DNA from: Heyndrickxia acidiproducens DSM 23148
GTDB taxonomy: Bacteria; Bacillota; Bacilli; Bacillales; Bacillaceae_C
Reading direction: 5' to 3'
Length of the DNA: 39,529 bases
Assembly (NCBI RefSeq): GCF_000374345.1
Contig: NZ_KB894006.1
Coordinates: 1-39,529, forward strand
This document shows positions 26,573-35,592 of this stretch, in pieces. A program made the translations under genes and the position numbers. Each line of letters starts with the position of its first letter. The stretch's first letter is position 1. The notes under the pieces are model-generated. The model had not been told where the DNA came from, searched no databases, and saw only the letters and a list, made by a program, of their open reading frames with translations.

Positions 26573-28135
26573 ATGAAAAAGATAACGAAAATAGAAGGAA
26601 ATATGGCCAACTCTTTTATTAAGCCAAAAACACGAGTAGTTGCCTACTGCCGAGTTTCAACAGATAGTAGTGAACAGCTAGTCAGCTTGCAAGCACAAAA
26701 GGCCCACTATGAGACCTACATAAAGGCAAATCCAGAATGGGAATATGCAGGCTTATATTATGACGAGGGAATCAGTGGCACGAAAAAGGAAAACCGCTCT
26801 GACCTGCTTAGAATGTTATCAGACTGTGAAACTGGAAGGATTGACTTAATTATTACAAAGTCCATCAGCCGATTTGCGAGAAATACTACAGACTGCTTGG
26901 AGATGGTTCGAAAACTGATAGACCTTGGGGTTCATATCTATTTTGAGAAGGAAAATATCAATACGGGTTCAATTGAAAGTGAATTGATGCTCTCCATTTT
27001 AAGTGGGCTTGCAGAAAGTGAGTCAATTTCCATTTCAGAAAATACGAAGTGGGCAATTCAAAGACGATTTCAAAACGGAACCTTTAAAATTTCCTACCCA
27101 CCATATGGGTATCAAAATATTGACGGTCAGATGATAGTAAACCCCAAGCAGGCTGAAGTTGTGAAGTATATTTTTGCAGAGGTATTATCGGGAAAAGGTA
27201 CACAGAAAGTTGCAAATGATCTTAATCAAAAGGGTATCCCTTCAAAAAGACGCGGTCGTTGGACAGCTACTACGATTCGAGGGATTCTGACCAATGAAAA
27301 ATATACTGGCGATGTTATTTTACAAAAGACTTATACTGACAGCCATTTTAACAGGCACACTAATTATGGTGAGAAAAATATGTATCTAGTAGAAAACCAT
27401 CATGAGGCAATTATCAGCCATGAAGATTTTCAAGCAGTAGATGCCATTCTTAATCAGAGAGCAAAAGAAAAAAGCATCGAAAAACGCAACAGCAAATATC
27501 TAAACCGATATTCTTTCTCCAGTAAAATTATTTGCTCTGAATGTGGCAGTACCTTTAAAAGACGGATTCATTCATCTGGAAGAAAATACATCGCTTGGTG
27601 CTGCAGTAAGCATATAAGCAATATAACGGAATGTTCTATGCAGTTCATACGAGATGATGATATAAAGACTGCATTTGTTACGATGATGAATAAACTCATA
27701 TTCGGTCAGAAATTCATATTAAGACCACTTTTGAATGGATTACGTAACCAGAACAATGTGGCAAGTTTCAGCAGAATTGAAGAATTGGAAACTAAGATTG
27801 AAAATAACATGGAGCAGAGCCAGATGCTGACGGGTTTAATGGCCAAAGGGTATCTGGAACCTGCCCTGTTTAATAAAGAAAAGAATTCACTGGAAGCAGA
27901 AAGAGAAAGGCTTCTTGCTGAAAAGGATCAACTTACTCGTTCCGTCAATGGCAATTTTGCAAAAGTAGACGAAGTTGCCCGTTTACTTAAGTTTGCCACT
28001 AAGTCCAAAATGCTCACAGCCTATGAGGATGAGCTGTTTGAAAATTACGTAGAAAAGATTATTGTTTTTTCACGAGAGGAAGTCGGATTTGAATTAAAAT
28101 GTGGAATCACATTGAAGGAGAGGTTGGTGAATTAG
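26573..28135 (+). CDS. Large serine recombinase 1
   Basis: A 520-residue site-specific recombinase. The resolvase catalytic domain (about 20-165) has the nucleophile Ser29 in YCRVSTDS and the arginines of SISRFARN. The Recombinase domain (about 180-290) includes PPYGYQ and LTNEKYTGDVILQKT. The zinc-ribbon region has CSECGSTFKRR with later WCC and ECS cysteines, then a coiled coil. I use ATG 26573 behind AAGGAGGTGAGAGG; ATG 26546 lacks a site. Its stop directly abuts the next start (TAG ATG). It probably works with the third recombinase, as paired recombinases do in SCC-type elements. Confidence 0.92.
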   Translation: MKKITKIEGNMANSFIKPKTRVVAYCRVSTDSSEQLVSLQAQKAHYETYIKANPEWEYAGLYYDEGISGTKKENRSDLLRMLSDCETGRIDLIITKSISRFARNTTDCLEMVRKLIDLGVHIYFEKENINTGSIESELMLSILSGLAESESISISENTKWAIQRRFQNGTFKISYPPYGYQNIDGQMIVNPKQAEVVKYIFAEVLSGKGTQKVANDLNQKGIPSKRRGRWTATTIRGILTNEKYTGDVILQKTYTDSHFNRHTNYGEKNMYLVENHHEAIISHEDFQAVDAILNQRAKEKSIEKRNSKYLNRYSFSSKIICSECGSTFKRRIHSSGRKYIAWCCSKHISNITECSMQFIRDDDIKTAFVTMMNKLIFGQKFILRPLLNGLRNQNNVASFSRIEELETKIENNMEQSQMLTGLMAKGYLEPALFNKEKNSLEAERERLLAEKDQLTRSVNGNFAKVDEVARLLKFATKSKMLTAYEDELFENYVEKIIVFSREEVGFELKCGITLKERLVN

Positions 28136-28549
28136 ATGGGTCACACACCCTATGGATATAGAATTGAAGATGGAAAGGCTGTTGTGGATGATATAGCAGC
28201 AGAAAAAGTAAGAGAATTATTTTCAGGGTACTTGGCAGGATTTTCTTTGAAGGGGGCTGCTAAAAAAGCCGGGATAGACTGCTACCACGCCACAGCAAGT
28301 AAGATGTTGCAAAACAAGCACTACCTTGGCGATGAATTCTACCCTCCAATTATTGATGAGGAGACCTTTGAAAAAGCCAGAGTGGAAAAACGAAAACGAG
28401 CAAAAAAGCTAGGAAGGATATGGGAACCTAAAGACGAACCGGAAACGGATTATCCTATAAAGTTCAAAGCAAAACCTCTAGTGCAAAAATATGACGACCC
28501 ATACAAGCAGGCGGAATATGCCTACAGTTTGATAGAAAGCGAGGTGTAA
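28136..28549 (+). CDS. Recombinase-domain protein lacking the catalytic domain
   Basis: A 137-residue protein that corresponds only to the Recombinase (DNA-binding) domain of large serine recombinases: HTPYGYRIEDGKAVVDDIAAEKV, then KMLQNKHYLGDEFYPPIIDEETFEKA. There is no resolvase domain, catalytic serine or zinc ribbon. The start abuts the upstream stop and the downstream gene begins 3 nt after its end, so it is embedded in an operon rather than being loose debris. It could be an att-site recognition or architectural subunit, or a shrunken recombinase. Confidence 0.85.
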   Translation: MGHTPYGYRIEDGKAVVDDIAAEKVRELFSGYLAGFSLKGAAKKAGIDCYHATASKMLQNKHYLGDEFYPPIIDEETFEKARVEKRKRAKKLGRIWEPKDEPETDYPIKFKAKPLVQKYDDPYKQAEYAYSLIESEV

Positions 28550-28552
28550 CAA

Positions 28553-30124
28553 GTGGCAGTGAGTAGGAATGTAACAGTCATTCCAGCAATTAAACGAATC
28601 GGAAGTAATAAAAATAGTGAAAGCAAACCCAAAATACGAGTGGCCGCTTATTGCCGTGTTTCAACGGATAGTGAGGAGCAAGCTTCAAGTTATGACATTC
28701 AGATTGAACATTATACAAATTATATTAAGAAGAACAAGGAATGGGAATTGGCAGGGATTTTTGCGGATGATGGCATCACAGGTACAAATACCAAAAAGCG
28801 AGATGAATTCAACCGCATGATTGAAGAGTGCATGGCAGGAAATATTGACATGATCATCACAAAATCCATTAGCCGATTTGCCAGAAACACGTTGGATTGC
28901 CTTAAATACATCCGTCAGTTAAAGGATAAAAATATTGCTGTGTTCTTCGAGAAAGAGAATATTAACACCATGGATTCCAAGGGTGAAGTATTGCTGACTA
29001 TCATGGCATCCCTCGCCCAACAAGAAAGCCAATCCTTAAGCCAGAACGTTAAGCTGGGTATTCAGTATCGATATCAGCAAGGTGAAGTTCAGGTCAACCA
29101 CAAGCGTTTCCTTGGATACACCAAGGATGAAAACAAGCAACTGGTGATTGACCCAGAGGGGGCTGAGGTTGTTAAACGAATTTACAGAGAGTACCTGGAA
29201 GGAGCCAGCCTTTTACAGATTGCTAGAGGACTAGAAGCAGACGGTATTCTAACAGCGGCAGGCAAAGCCAAATGGAGACCAGAAACACTGAAAAAGATAC
29301 TGCAGAATGAAAAGTACATCGGTGATGCCCTTTTACAAAAAACATATACGGTTGATTTCCTCTCTAAAAAGCGAGTCAAGAATAACGGCATTGTTCCCCA
29401 GTATTATGTAGAAAACAGTCATGAGCCTATCATTCCACGTGAGCTTTTTATGCAAGTTCAAGAAGAGATGGTCCGAAGAGCAAATCTTCGCGGCGGCAAG
29501 GGCGGTAAAAAGAGAGTTTACAGTAGTAAGTATGCTTTATCGAGTATTGTTTACTGCGGACAGTGCGGTGATATTTACAGACGGGTACATTGGAATAACC
29601 GAGGATACAAGTCAATCGTTTGGCGATGCGTCAGCCGTTTGGAGGAAAAGGACTCTGAATGCACTGCCCCTACCATAAATGAGGAAACATTGCAGACAGC
29701 AGTGGTTAAGGCTATTAACGAACTTTTGGCTAACAAAGAACCCTTCCTCTCAACCTTGCAGAAAAACATAGCTACTATATTTAATGAAGAAAATGATAAT
29801 GCTACTGATGGCCTTGAAAGCAAATTGGAAGAATTACAACAACAGCTTCTTGTTCAAGCGAAGTCTAAGAATGACTATGAAGATGTGGCTGATGAAATTT
29901 ATCGCCTTCGAGAATTAAAGCAAAATGCACTAGTTGAAAATGCAGAGCGAGAAGGAAAGAGGCAACGAATCGCTGAAATGACTGATTTCTTGAATGAGCA
30001 ATCCTGCGAGTTGGAGGAATATGATGAGCAATTAGTAAGGCGGCTTATTGAAAGGGTTACGGTGCATGATGACAGAATTGAGGTGGAATTTAAGTCAAGT
30101 ATTGAAATAGATATAGAAAATTAG
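28553..30124 (+). CDS. Large serine recombinase 2
   Basis: A 523-residue serine recombinase. Nucleophile Ser37 in [16 protein letters not shown] in the catalytic domain, Recombinase domain with [19 protein letters not shown], zinc ribbon [10 protein letters not shown] with later cysteines, and a long coiled coil (about 415-480). The start is GTG 28553 with GAGGTG at 7 nt. It is related to but clearly distinct from the recombinase at 26573. A terminator follows its stop. It is the last gene of the prophage-associated block. Confidence 0.92.
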   Translation: MAVSRNVTVIPAIKRIGSNKNSESKPKIRVAAYCRVSTDSEEQASSYDIQIEHYTNYIKKNKEWELAGIFADDGITGTNTKKRDEFNRMIEECMAGNIDMIITKSISRFARNTLDCLKYIRQLKDKNIAVFFEKENINTMDSKGEVLLTIMASLAQQESQSLSQNVKLGIQYRYQQGEVQVNHKRFLGYTKDENKQLVIDPEGAEVVKRIYREYLEGASLLQIARGLEADGILTAAGKAKWRPETLKKILQNEKYIGDALLQKTYTVDFLSKKRVKNNGIVPQYYVENSHEPIIPRELFMQVQEEMVRRANLRGGKGGKKRVYSSKYALSSIVYCGQCGDIYRRVHWNNRGYKSIVWRCVSRLEEKDSECTAPTINEETLQTAVVKAINELLANKEPFLSTLQKNIATIFNEENDNATDGLESKLEELQQQLLVQAKSKNDYEDVADEIYRLRELKQNALVENAEREGKRQRIAEMTDFLNEQSCELEEYDEQLVRRLIERVTVHDDRIEVEFKSSIEIDIEN

Positions 30125-30134
30125 ATATAAGACT

Positions 30135-30180
30135 TGCCGCTGATTAAGGGTAACAGCTCTTGATTGGCGGCTTTTCGTTT
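30135..30180 (+). terminator. Terminator after the recombinase operon
   Basis: GCCGC (30136-30140) pairs with GCGGC (30167-30171) around a 26-nt loop, followed by TTTTCGTTTTT. Confidence 0.65.
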
Positions 30181-30348
30181 TTATAATGCTTATGTCATAC
30201 AGGAAATTGAAAAAACTTAACGGCAAGTTGCACAAGCTACTATTTTTATAAAATACTGTCTAATGGATAATTCTGCATTCATATGGTCTACGGAGCGTGG
30301 ATTATATTTTGAGATACATTGTTTTATACTAGAGTCGAGGTGAAAATG

Positions 30349-30693
30349 ATGGATACAAAAAGAAAAAAAGAGCTTTTAGAAGCCTATAAAAACAGACATC
30401 CTGAAATGGGAGTAATATCTTACCGTTGTAAAGAAACTGGCGAGGTATTTTTGGGTATCTCCAAAGATACAAAATCAGCCTTTAACAGCAATAATATGAA
30501 ATTGGCAGCCAACTGGCATCCTAATAAACGATTACAAGAACTCTGGAATAAATATGGCTCGGAAGGCTTTGAACTATCAGTTATTAAAGTGTTAAAGTAT
30601 GATGACCCACACGAAGATTATACAGCAAAATTAGAAAGTTTGAGAGAACAGTGTCTCGCTGCTGATCCAAATGCAAGGAGGATATGGCGATGA
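30349..30693 (+). CDS. GIY-YIG-like small protein
   Basis: A 114-residue protein resembling short GIY-YIG nuclease-family proteins. Where the family has GIY and YIG, this one has GVI (in MGVISYRCKETG) and FLG (in EVFLGISKDT). The first signature tyrosine is therefore not conserved and nuclease activity is doubtful. Two start codons are adjacent (30346 and 30349); AGGTGA favours the second. The stop overlaps the next start as ATGA, so it is translationally coupled to the gene at 30690. It opens the four-gene operon 30349-33819. Confidence 0.65.
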   Translation: MDTKRKKELLEAYKNRHPEMGVISYRCKETGEVFLGISKDTKSAFNSNNMKLAANWHPNKRLQELWNKYGSEGFELSVIKVLKYDDPHEDYTAKLESLREQCLAADPNARRIWR

Positions 30694-31154
30694 ATGAAAA
30701 AGTTGTTATGGTATCAAATGGTTATGAGCGTATAGATGGCAGAAACGCCTATAAATCTGGCATCAAACGTTTAACATTAGGTGCACCTATGCTGGAAGAA
30801 AATAAAAAAATGCAGATTGCCGCACAGATTTGGAAAAATGATAAAGATGGTGAATTGATTTTGGCCCAGGAGCTGCCCATCCATCAAATATTTGATTTGA
30901 TGATTTTTTTGTCCAGGACATTGCTTTACTTCAAGGAGGCTTACCGACTCCCCCTTTTATATGACCCGGAAAAACCCCTCGTGGAACGTGTTGGGCTACA
31001 AGGCGATGTGCTACCTGTAGAGGTGTGTGTAGACAATCAAAACATCAATGAGGACATCAAAGCATTTGCCCAGAGTCTGAATGATTTAGGGGAATTGATT
31101 GGAGAACGCAAGCGGGTGCTTAACCGAATTTTAGAAGAATTGGAGTTATATTAA
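30690..31154 (+). CDS. Conserved protein of unknown function (DUF6530-like)
   Basis: A 154-residue soluble protein, helix-rich at the end (INEDIKAFAQSLNDLGELIGERKRVLNRILEEL). I believe it belongs to a family annotated DUF6530, from memory only. No catalytic motif is apparent. The start ATG 30690 is 8 nt after AAGGAGG and overlaps the upstream stop; ATG 30684 is too close to that site. The AAA+/VWA gene starts 1 nt after its stop. The tight packing suggests it is a partner of the ATPase. Confidence 0.7.
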   Translation: MNEKVVMVSNGYERIDGRNAYKSGIKRLTLGAPMLEENKKMQIAAQIWKNDKDGELILAQELPIHQIFDLMIFLSRTLLYFKEAYRLPLLYDPEKPLVERVGLQGDVLPVEVCVDNQNINEDIKAFAQSLNDLGELIGERKRVLNRILEELELY

Positions 31155-31155
31155 T

Positions 31156-33195
31156 ATGAAACAAACCAGTATTTTATCACCTACCAGACAGCTATCAGAA
31201 GAGGAGAAGTCCCATGTCTGGCAAAAACCACCTTCACATATTGAGAGTGAAGCAGAAAAACGTATATATCAAGAAGTAGTAAGAAATTGGAATCGCGGTG
31301 AAATGAAAATTAGCACCATTTTGCTGGAGGGGGATGCTGGTTCGGGAAAAACCCAGATTGCCAAAGCTCTATCTGCTGATTTTAACCTGCCTTATACGAA
31401 AGTAACCTGTTTTGCAGATATGGATAAATCCGATGTCCTGGGTTCGATTCTTCCGGTGCTGTCAGAAGAAGATGGTCATTCTGATAAGGTTGAATATCGC
31501 TATTATCCGTCAGAAATTGTTCGTGCGTATGAAAATGGATGGCTCTTGGAGATTCAGGAACCGACAGTGATTCGGGATGCTGCTGTTTTAATGGCGCTAA
31601 ATTCCGCATTAGAACCAGATGGCAGTCTAAACTTGCCAACTCGTATCGCGCATCGTCACCCTGATTTTATTGCGGTTATCACAACAAACCGCGGTTACAA
31701 TGGCTTCCGGCCCTTAAATGAAGCTTTGCGAGATCGAGTGCAGCATGCAGAAAAACTAGATTTACCGCCTAAAGAAGTGATGATGGAGCGGGTTAAAGCT
31801 AAGACCGGTTATGAATCTGAACCTGTACTATCTCTTTTAGCTGAAACGATTATGGTGCTGGATGAGACAGCCCGCGCCAATGCCATTAAAGGTGTGGCCG
31901 GTATGCGTTCCTATATCTTTTGGGTGGATGCCGTTCAAAGTGGTGCCTCAATCCAAAAAAGTTTATATTATAAGGTGTTATACAAAATCACGACCGATCC
32001 GCAGGAGCTTGTTATTTTAGAGCAGGCACTGGCTAGTCATGGCTTGACAGAAAAGCTTGAGGAAATGGATCACATATGTCAATCGCAAAAAGACGGAGAA
32101 AATCCTGAAGTAATGGAACTTAATATTTCCGAAAACGGAGAATTCTCTGCCAAGACAGATCAAGCTGATAAAAACGCAGTGCGTCTGAGAAAATCAGAAG
32201 ACAGTGAGGGGCATTCTGATACGAGCAGTGATGAAAATACTGATATTTCAAGCAATGATAATGGGGAAAATGGCACTCCATTCTATCATGAGCTCGATAA
32301 ATCAGATACAACCGAATTACAAAAAAAAGAATTTCGTAAACAGTTGAACAGGGAAGCACGGCAAAGTGTTCAAGGAAGTGTCCATGAAGATATTAAGCTG
32401 ATTGTCCATCGTCCGGAAGTTACCTACCAGAACAGGGAAGAGTATAACCGTATGATGACAACTTTGATGCCAGTTATTCGGGAATTAATCAGAAAAACAA
32501 ATCCGCTGTTGGAGCATGAATTATCTGCTGAATTCGCGAAATCGAGGTTGTATGGCACAAAATTTTGCGCGGATCAGGTTGCCACTATGGATTTTCGCAC
32601 ATTTGCCCGCAAGCGTCCGCCTGAGGAAGAACCCTCTATTGCGGTTGCTCTCAGGATTGATGAATCAGCGTCAATGTCAGCCTTTGGTCGTTTGGATGCA
32701 GCAAAACAGGCAGCTGTCGCCTTATACGAATTCTGCAAAGGGTGTGGCATTCCGATAATGGTTTACGGGGATACAGCAGACCGCTCCAAGCTGGAGCAAA
32801 TGTCTGTCTATTCCTATGTAGACTTTGAAAGCAAAGATGCAAATGAAAAATATGCTCTTATGAACATTCAGGCTCGCAGCAACAATCGGGATGGTATGGC
32901 ATTGCGCATTATTTCCGATAGATTGCTTAATGCGCCCCAAAAATCCAAATTAATAATCAGCATCAGTGACGGGCAGCCTAAGGCTATGCCTGATTATTCA
33001 GGTGAAAAGGCAGCGTATGATATGAAAGATACTTTGCAGGAATTTAGGCGAAAAGGCATCCAGTTCCTAGCTGCAGCTATTGGACAGGATAAGGAGGCTA
33101 TCCGAGAACTTTACGGTGCTGAAAATACACTGGATATAACCGATTTGAAGCAGCTTCCAGCAAGATTGGTACAAGTAATCGCAAGGTTCATGTAG
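31156..33195 (+). CDS. Fused MoxR-type AAA+ ATPase and VWA-domain protein
   Basis: A 679-residue fusion of two parts normally made separately (compare CobS/CobT, NorQ/NorD, RavA/ViaA). Residues about 40-290 are the AAA+ ATPase, with Walker A G59-T66 (GDAGSGKT), Walker B in WLLEIQE and sensor 1 in VITTNRGYNG. A low-complexity acidic linker (about 335-395, rich in S, D, E, N) follows. The C-terminal third is a VWA domain with metal-binding MIDAS Asp502-x-Ser504-x-Ser506 in RIDESASMS and the later SDGQPKA. Such machines remodel proteins or insert metals or cofactors. It follows the DUF6530-like gene by 1 nt and precedes the HTH/iron-domain gene by 33 bp. The client is unknown. Confidence 0.88.
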   Translation: MKQTSILSPTRQLSEEEKSHVWQKPPSHIESEAEKRIYQEVVRNWNRGEMKISTILLEGDAGSGKTQIAKALSADFNLPYTKVTCFADMDKSDVLGSILPVLSEEDGHSDKVEYRYYPSEIVRAYENGWLLEIQEPTVIRDAAVLMALNSALEPDGSLNLPTRIAHRHPDFIAVITTNRGYNGFRPLNEALRDRVQHAEKLDLPPKEVMMERVKAKTGYESEPVLSLLAETIMVLDETARANAIKGVAGMRSYIFWVDAVQSGASIQKSLYYKVLYKITTDPQELVILEQALASHGLTEKLEEMDHICQSQKDGENPEVMELNISENGEFSAKTDQADKNAVRLRKSEDSEGHSDTSSDENTDISSNDNGENGTPFYHELDKSDTTELQKKEFRKQLNREARQSVQGSVHEDIKLIVHRPEVTYQNREEYNRMMTTLMPVIRELIRKTNPLLEHELSAEFAKSRLYGTKFCADQVATMDFRTFARKRPPEEEPSIAVALRIDESASMSAFGRLDAAKQAAVALYEFCKGCGIPIMVYGDTADRSKLEQMSVYSYVDFESKDANEKYALMNIQARSNNRDGMALRIISDRLLNAPQKSKLIISISDGQPKAMPDYSGEKAAYDMKDTLQEFRRKGIQFLAAAIGQDKEAIRELYGAENTLDITDLKQLPARLVQVIARFM

Positions 33196-33228
33196 TATGA
33201 TATATTAAGCAGAAATGGAGGTGGTGGC

Positions 33229-33819
33229 ATGGATTGTGTGAAAATAGGAAAATTAATTGCCAAGTTGCGAAAGGAAAAAAACCTTACCCAGAGAAATATT
33301 GCAGATGCACTGGGTATTCAAAATAAAACTGTTTCAAAATGGGAATGTGGTTTAGGATGTCCTGACATATCGCTGTGGCCAGAACTATCTACTATTTTGG
33401 GTGTTGATATGAAACAGATGATGGAGGGTGAAATCACATCAAATAAGCCGGATAGCGGCAATATTGATAAAGTACGTTTTTACGTCTGTCCTTCCTGTGG
33501 AAATATTTTGGTGAGCACAGGAAGTGCCTCTATCTTCTGCTGCGGAAGAAAATTAGAACGTGTCTTGCCTACTGTTGCAACTATTGCACCAAAAATCACG
33601 GTAGAGGAAATAGATACTGATTACTTTGTCACTTTTGACCATCCAATGACCAAAGATCATTATCTTTCTTTTGTGGCCTATGTTAAAAGTGACAGAGTAT
33701 TTCTAAATCGCTTGTACCCAGAACAAAGTCCAACTTGTAGGTTTCCTATAACTACCGGTGGCAAACTATTTGTTTATTGTATTAAGCATGGCTTATCGGT
33801 ATATTCAGGTAATCTATAA
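33229..33819 (+). CDS. Xre-HTH regulator fused to a desulfoferrodoxin-like iron domain
   Basis: A 196-residue fusion. Residues about 4-65 are an Xre/Cro helix-turn-helix (LRKEKNLTQRNIADALGIQNKTVSKWE). Then Cys87, Cys90, Cys104 and Cys105 match the desulforedoxin FeS4 site (C-x2-C-x13-C-C). The rest resembles superoxide reductase centre II: His138 and His144 in HPMTKDH and Cys184 with His187 in CIKHG, with the same spacings. The usual N-terminal histidine of that centre (in a KHVP motif) is replaced, so ligation may differ. I infer a redox-, oxygen- or iron-responsive transcription factor, probably for its own operon. GGAGGTGG precedes ATG 33229. A short HTH fused to an unrelated zinc domain is less likely given seven matching ligands. 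Confidence 0.82.
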   Translation: MDCVKIGKLIAKLRKEKNLTQRNIADALGIQNKTVSKWECGLGCPDISLWPELSTILGVDMKQMMEGEITSNKPDSGNIDKVRFYVCPSCGNILVSTGSASIFCCGRKLERVLPTVATIAPKITVEEIDTDYFVTFDHPMTKDHYLSFVAYVKSDRVFLNRLYPEQSPTCRFPITTGGKLFVYCIKHGLSVYSGNL

Positions 33820-33890
33820 TTAAATCAATATTATCTTCCTGGGATGTATATGTTTGTTGTACTGTCCATGGCTTTTTTCAATTTTAAACG

Positions 33891-33919
33891 TTGTTTAAAA
33901 CAACTTATTGTGATAAAAT
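33891..33919 (+). promoter_or_regulatory. Promoter of the mef-msr operon
   Basis: TTGTTT and TAAAAT are separated by 17 bp, 41 bp upstream of the leader peptide start at 33960. Confidence 0.65.
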
Positions 33920-33959
33920 ATACGCTGATACAAATAAGAATTCAGGAGGAACCGAAACT

Positions 33960-33986
33960 ATGACAGCCTCAATACGTTTAAGATAA
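33960..33986 (+). CDS. mef leader peptide MTASIRLR
   Basis: ATG ACA GCC TCA ATA CGT TTA AGA TAA encodes an 8-residue peptide with AGGAGG (33945) as ribosome binding site. The known mef(A) leader is, to my memory, MTASMRLR; here residue 5 is Ile. Arg-Leu-Arg is a +x+ motif at which macrolide-bound ribosomes stall. Stalling would change folding of the RNA downstream and let transcription continue into the efflux gene. Confidence 0.85.
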   Translation: MTASIRLR

Positions 33987-33995
33987 GTTGGCAAT

Positions 33996-34034
33996 AAAAA
34001 AAGCAGAATCTATCCTCGATGATAGGCTTTTTTG
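33996..34034 (+). terminator. Attenuator hairpin 1 of the mef leader
   Basis: AAAAAAGC with GCTTTTTT and, inside, CTATC with GATAG form a terminator starting 10 nt after the leader peptide stop. It is placed where a stalled ribosome could affect it. Confidence 0.7.
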
Positions 34035-34146
34035 TTGTGCTTATTTATACGATATTGAGCATTCATTAGTTACGGTGAGATATAAGTTATTTAACTATAC
34101 CTTTATTTAACTATGTCTTTAATATGAATGTTTCCAAATTGTATGT

Positions 34147-34190
34147 ATGCAGACTAAAAGCCACATTGTGGATTTAGGCCTGCATTTTTT
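34147..34190 (+). terminator. Second terminator hairpin in the mef leader
   Basis: ATGCAG/CTGCAT, CTAAA/TTTAG and CCACA/TGTGG stack into a long stem followed by six T, about 60 bp before the mef start. It may be a second attenuator or the end of an older transcript. Between the two hairpins (34040-34140) the sequence is AT-rich with nothing recognisable. Confidence 0.65.
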
Positions 34191-34252
34191 ATTGCCTAGG
34201 ATGCTATTCAAAATAGAAATTCGAGCAAAATAATATGCAGGAGATAATATAA

Positions 34253-35479
34253 ATGGAAAAATACAACAATTGGAAACTTAAGTTTTATACAATATGGGCA
34301 GGGCAGGCAGTATCATTAATCACTAGTGCTATCCTGCAAATGGCGATCATTTTTTACCTTACAGAGAAAACAGGATCTGCGATGGTCTTGTCTATGGCTT
34401 CACTAGTTGTTTTTTTACCCTATGCGGTCTTTGGACCAGCCATTGGTGTATTAGTGGATCGTCATGATAGGAAGAAGATAATGATTGGTGCTGATTTAAT
34501 TATCGCAGCAGCTGGGGCCGTGCTAGCTATTGTTGCATTGTATATGGAGTTACCTATCTGGATGGTTATGGTAGTATTGTTTATCCGTAGCATTGGAACA
34601 GCTTTTCATACCCCGGCTCTCAATGCGGTTACGCCACTTTTAGTACCAGAAGAGCAGCTTACGAAATGTGCAGGCTATAGTCAGTCTTTGCAGTCTATAA
34701 GCTATATTGTTAGTCCGGCGGTTGCAGCATTGTTATATTCTGTTTGGGAATTAAATGCTATTATTGCCATCGATGTATTGGGTGCTATGATTGCGTCTAT
34801 TACGGTAGCAATTGTACGTATTCCTAAGCTAGGCGATCAAGTGCAAAGCTTGAAACCAAATTTCATAAGAGAAATGAAAGAAGGAATGGCTGTACTACGG
34901 CAAAATAAAGGATTATTTGCTTTATTACTCGTTGGAACATTATATATGTTTGTTTATATGCCCATAAATGCATTATATCCTTTAATCACTATGGAATATT
35001 TTAATGGTACACCGATGCATATTTCTATTACGGAGATTGCTTATGCCTCTGGTATGTTGATAGGGGGTCTATTATTAGGGTTATTTGGGAATTACCAAAA
35101 GCGAATCTTATTAATAACGGCATCAATTTTTATGATGGGGATAAGCTTAACCATTTCAGGATTACTTCCTCAAAGTGGATTTTTCATATTTGTAGTCTGC
35201 TGTGCAATAATGGGGCTTTCGGTTCCGTTTTACAGCGGTGTGCAAACAGCTCTTTTTCAGGAGAAAATTAAGCCTGAATATTTAGGACGTGTATTTTCTT
35301 TGACCGGAAGTATCATGTCACTTGCTATGCCAATTGGGTTAATTCTTTCTGGATTCATTGCTGATAGAATCGGTGTAAATCATTGGTTTTTACTATCAGG
35401 TATTTTAATTATTTGCATTGCAATAGTTTGCCCAATGATAACTGAGATTAGAAAATTAGATTTAAAACAAAATTCATAG
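34253..35479 (+). CDS. mef(A): Macrolide efflux MFS transporter, Mef(A) family
   Basis: A 408-residue major facilitator protein with about 12 membrane segments that exports 14- and 15-membered macrolides with proton motive force. From memory of Mef(A) it is nearly identical in long stretches (FYLTEKTGSAMVLSMASLV, GPAIGVLVDRHDRKKIMIGA, and near the end SVPFYSGVQTALFQEKIKP), with differences clustered in the middle (for example GNYQKRILLITASIF), so it is a variant rather than the classic allele. The MFS motif A is visible as GVLVDRHDRKK. GGAG at 9 nt precedes ATG. It is in an operon with msr(D), as in the streptococcal mef/msr elements, and is controlled by the leader at 33960. Confidence 0.93.
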   Translation: MEKYNNWKLKFYTIWAGQAVSLITSAILQMAIIFYLTEKTGSAMVLSMASLVVFLPYAVFGPAIGVLVDRHDRKKIMIGADLIIAAAGAVLAIVALYMELPIWMVMVVLFIRSIGTAFHTPALNAVTPLLVPEEQLTKCAGYSQSLQSISYIVSPAVAALLYSVWELNAIIAIDVLGAMIASITVAIVRIPKLGDQVQSLKPNFIREMKEGMAVLRQNKGLFALLLVGTLYMFVYMPINALYPLITMEYFNGTPMHISITEIAYASGMLIGGLLLGLFGNYQKRILLITASIFMMGISLTISGLLPQSGFFIFVVCCAIMGLSVPFYSGVQTALFQEKIKPEYLGRVFSLTGSIMSLAMPIGLILSGFIADRIGVNHWFLLSGILIICIAIVCPMITEIRKLDLKQNS

Positions 35480-35492
35480 GAGGGCCATTTTT

Positions 35493-35513
35493 ATGTATTT
35501 AATTTTCATGTAA
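35493..35513 (+). CDS. msrDL: msr(D) leader peptide MYLIFM
   Basis: ATG TAT TTA ATT TTC ATG TAA with GGAGG (35478) just before it, starting 13 nt after the mef stop. MYLIFM is exactly the leader peptide described for msr(D), at which erythromycin-bound ribosomes stall and relieve transcription attenuation of msr(D). Confidence 0.92.
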   Translation: MYLIFM

Positions 35514-35518
35514 TTTTT

Positions 35519-35547
35519 CCTGCTAAAATCGCAGGGTTTTCCCTGCG
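35519..35547 (+). promoter_or_regulatory. Alternative hairpins of the msr(D) attenuator
   Basis: GCAGG at 35531-35535 can pair either with CCTGC at 35519-35523, giving a terminator-like hairpin followed by GTTTT, or with CCCTGC at 35541-35546, giving a hairpin with a TTTT loop. The two pairings exclude each other. The first overlaps the area a ribosome stalled on MYLIFM would cover. Confidence 0.7.
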
Positions 35548-35592
35548 TACAAGCAAATGAAAACATGCGATTATAGACAGGAGGAAAATGTT

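Noticed and set aside
7217..30318. Attachment-site direct repeat flanking the prophage and recombinases
   Set aside because: I compared 7217-7360 with 30125-30318 by eye and found no convincing shared core. Serine recombinase cores can be 2 bp, so absence proves nothing.
35557..35592. Longer N-terminus for Msr(D)
   Set aside because: ATG 35593 has AGGAGG and gives the 487-residue family length; the extension overlaps the attenuator.
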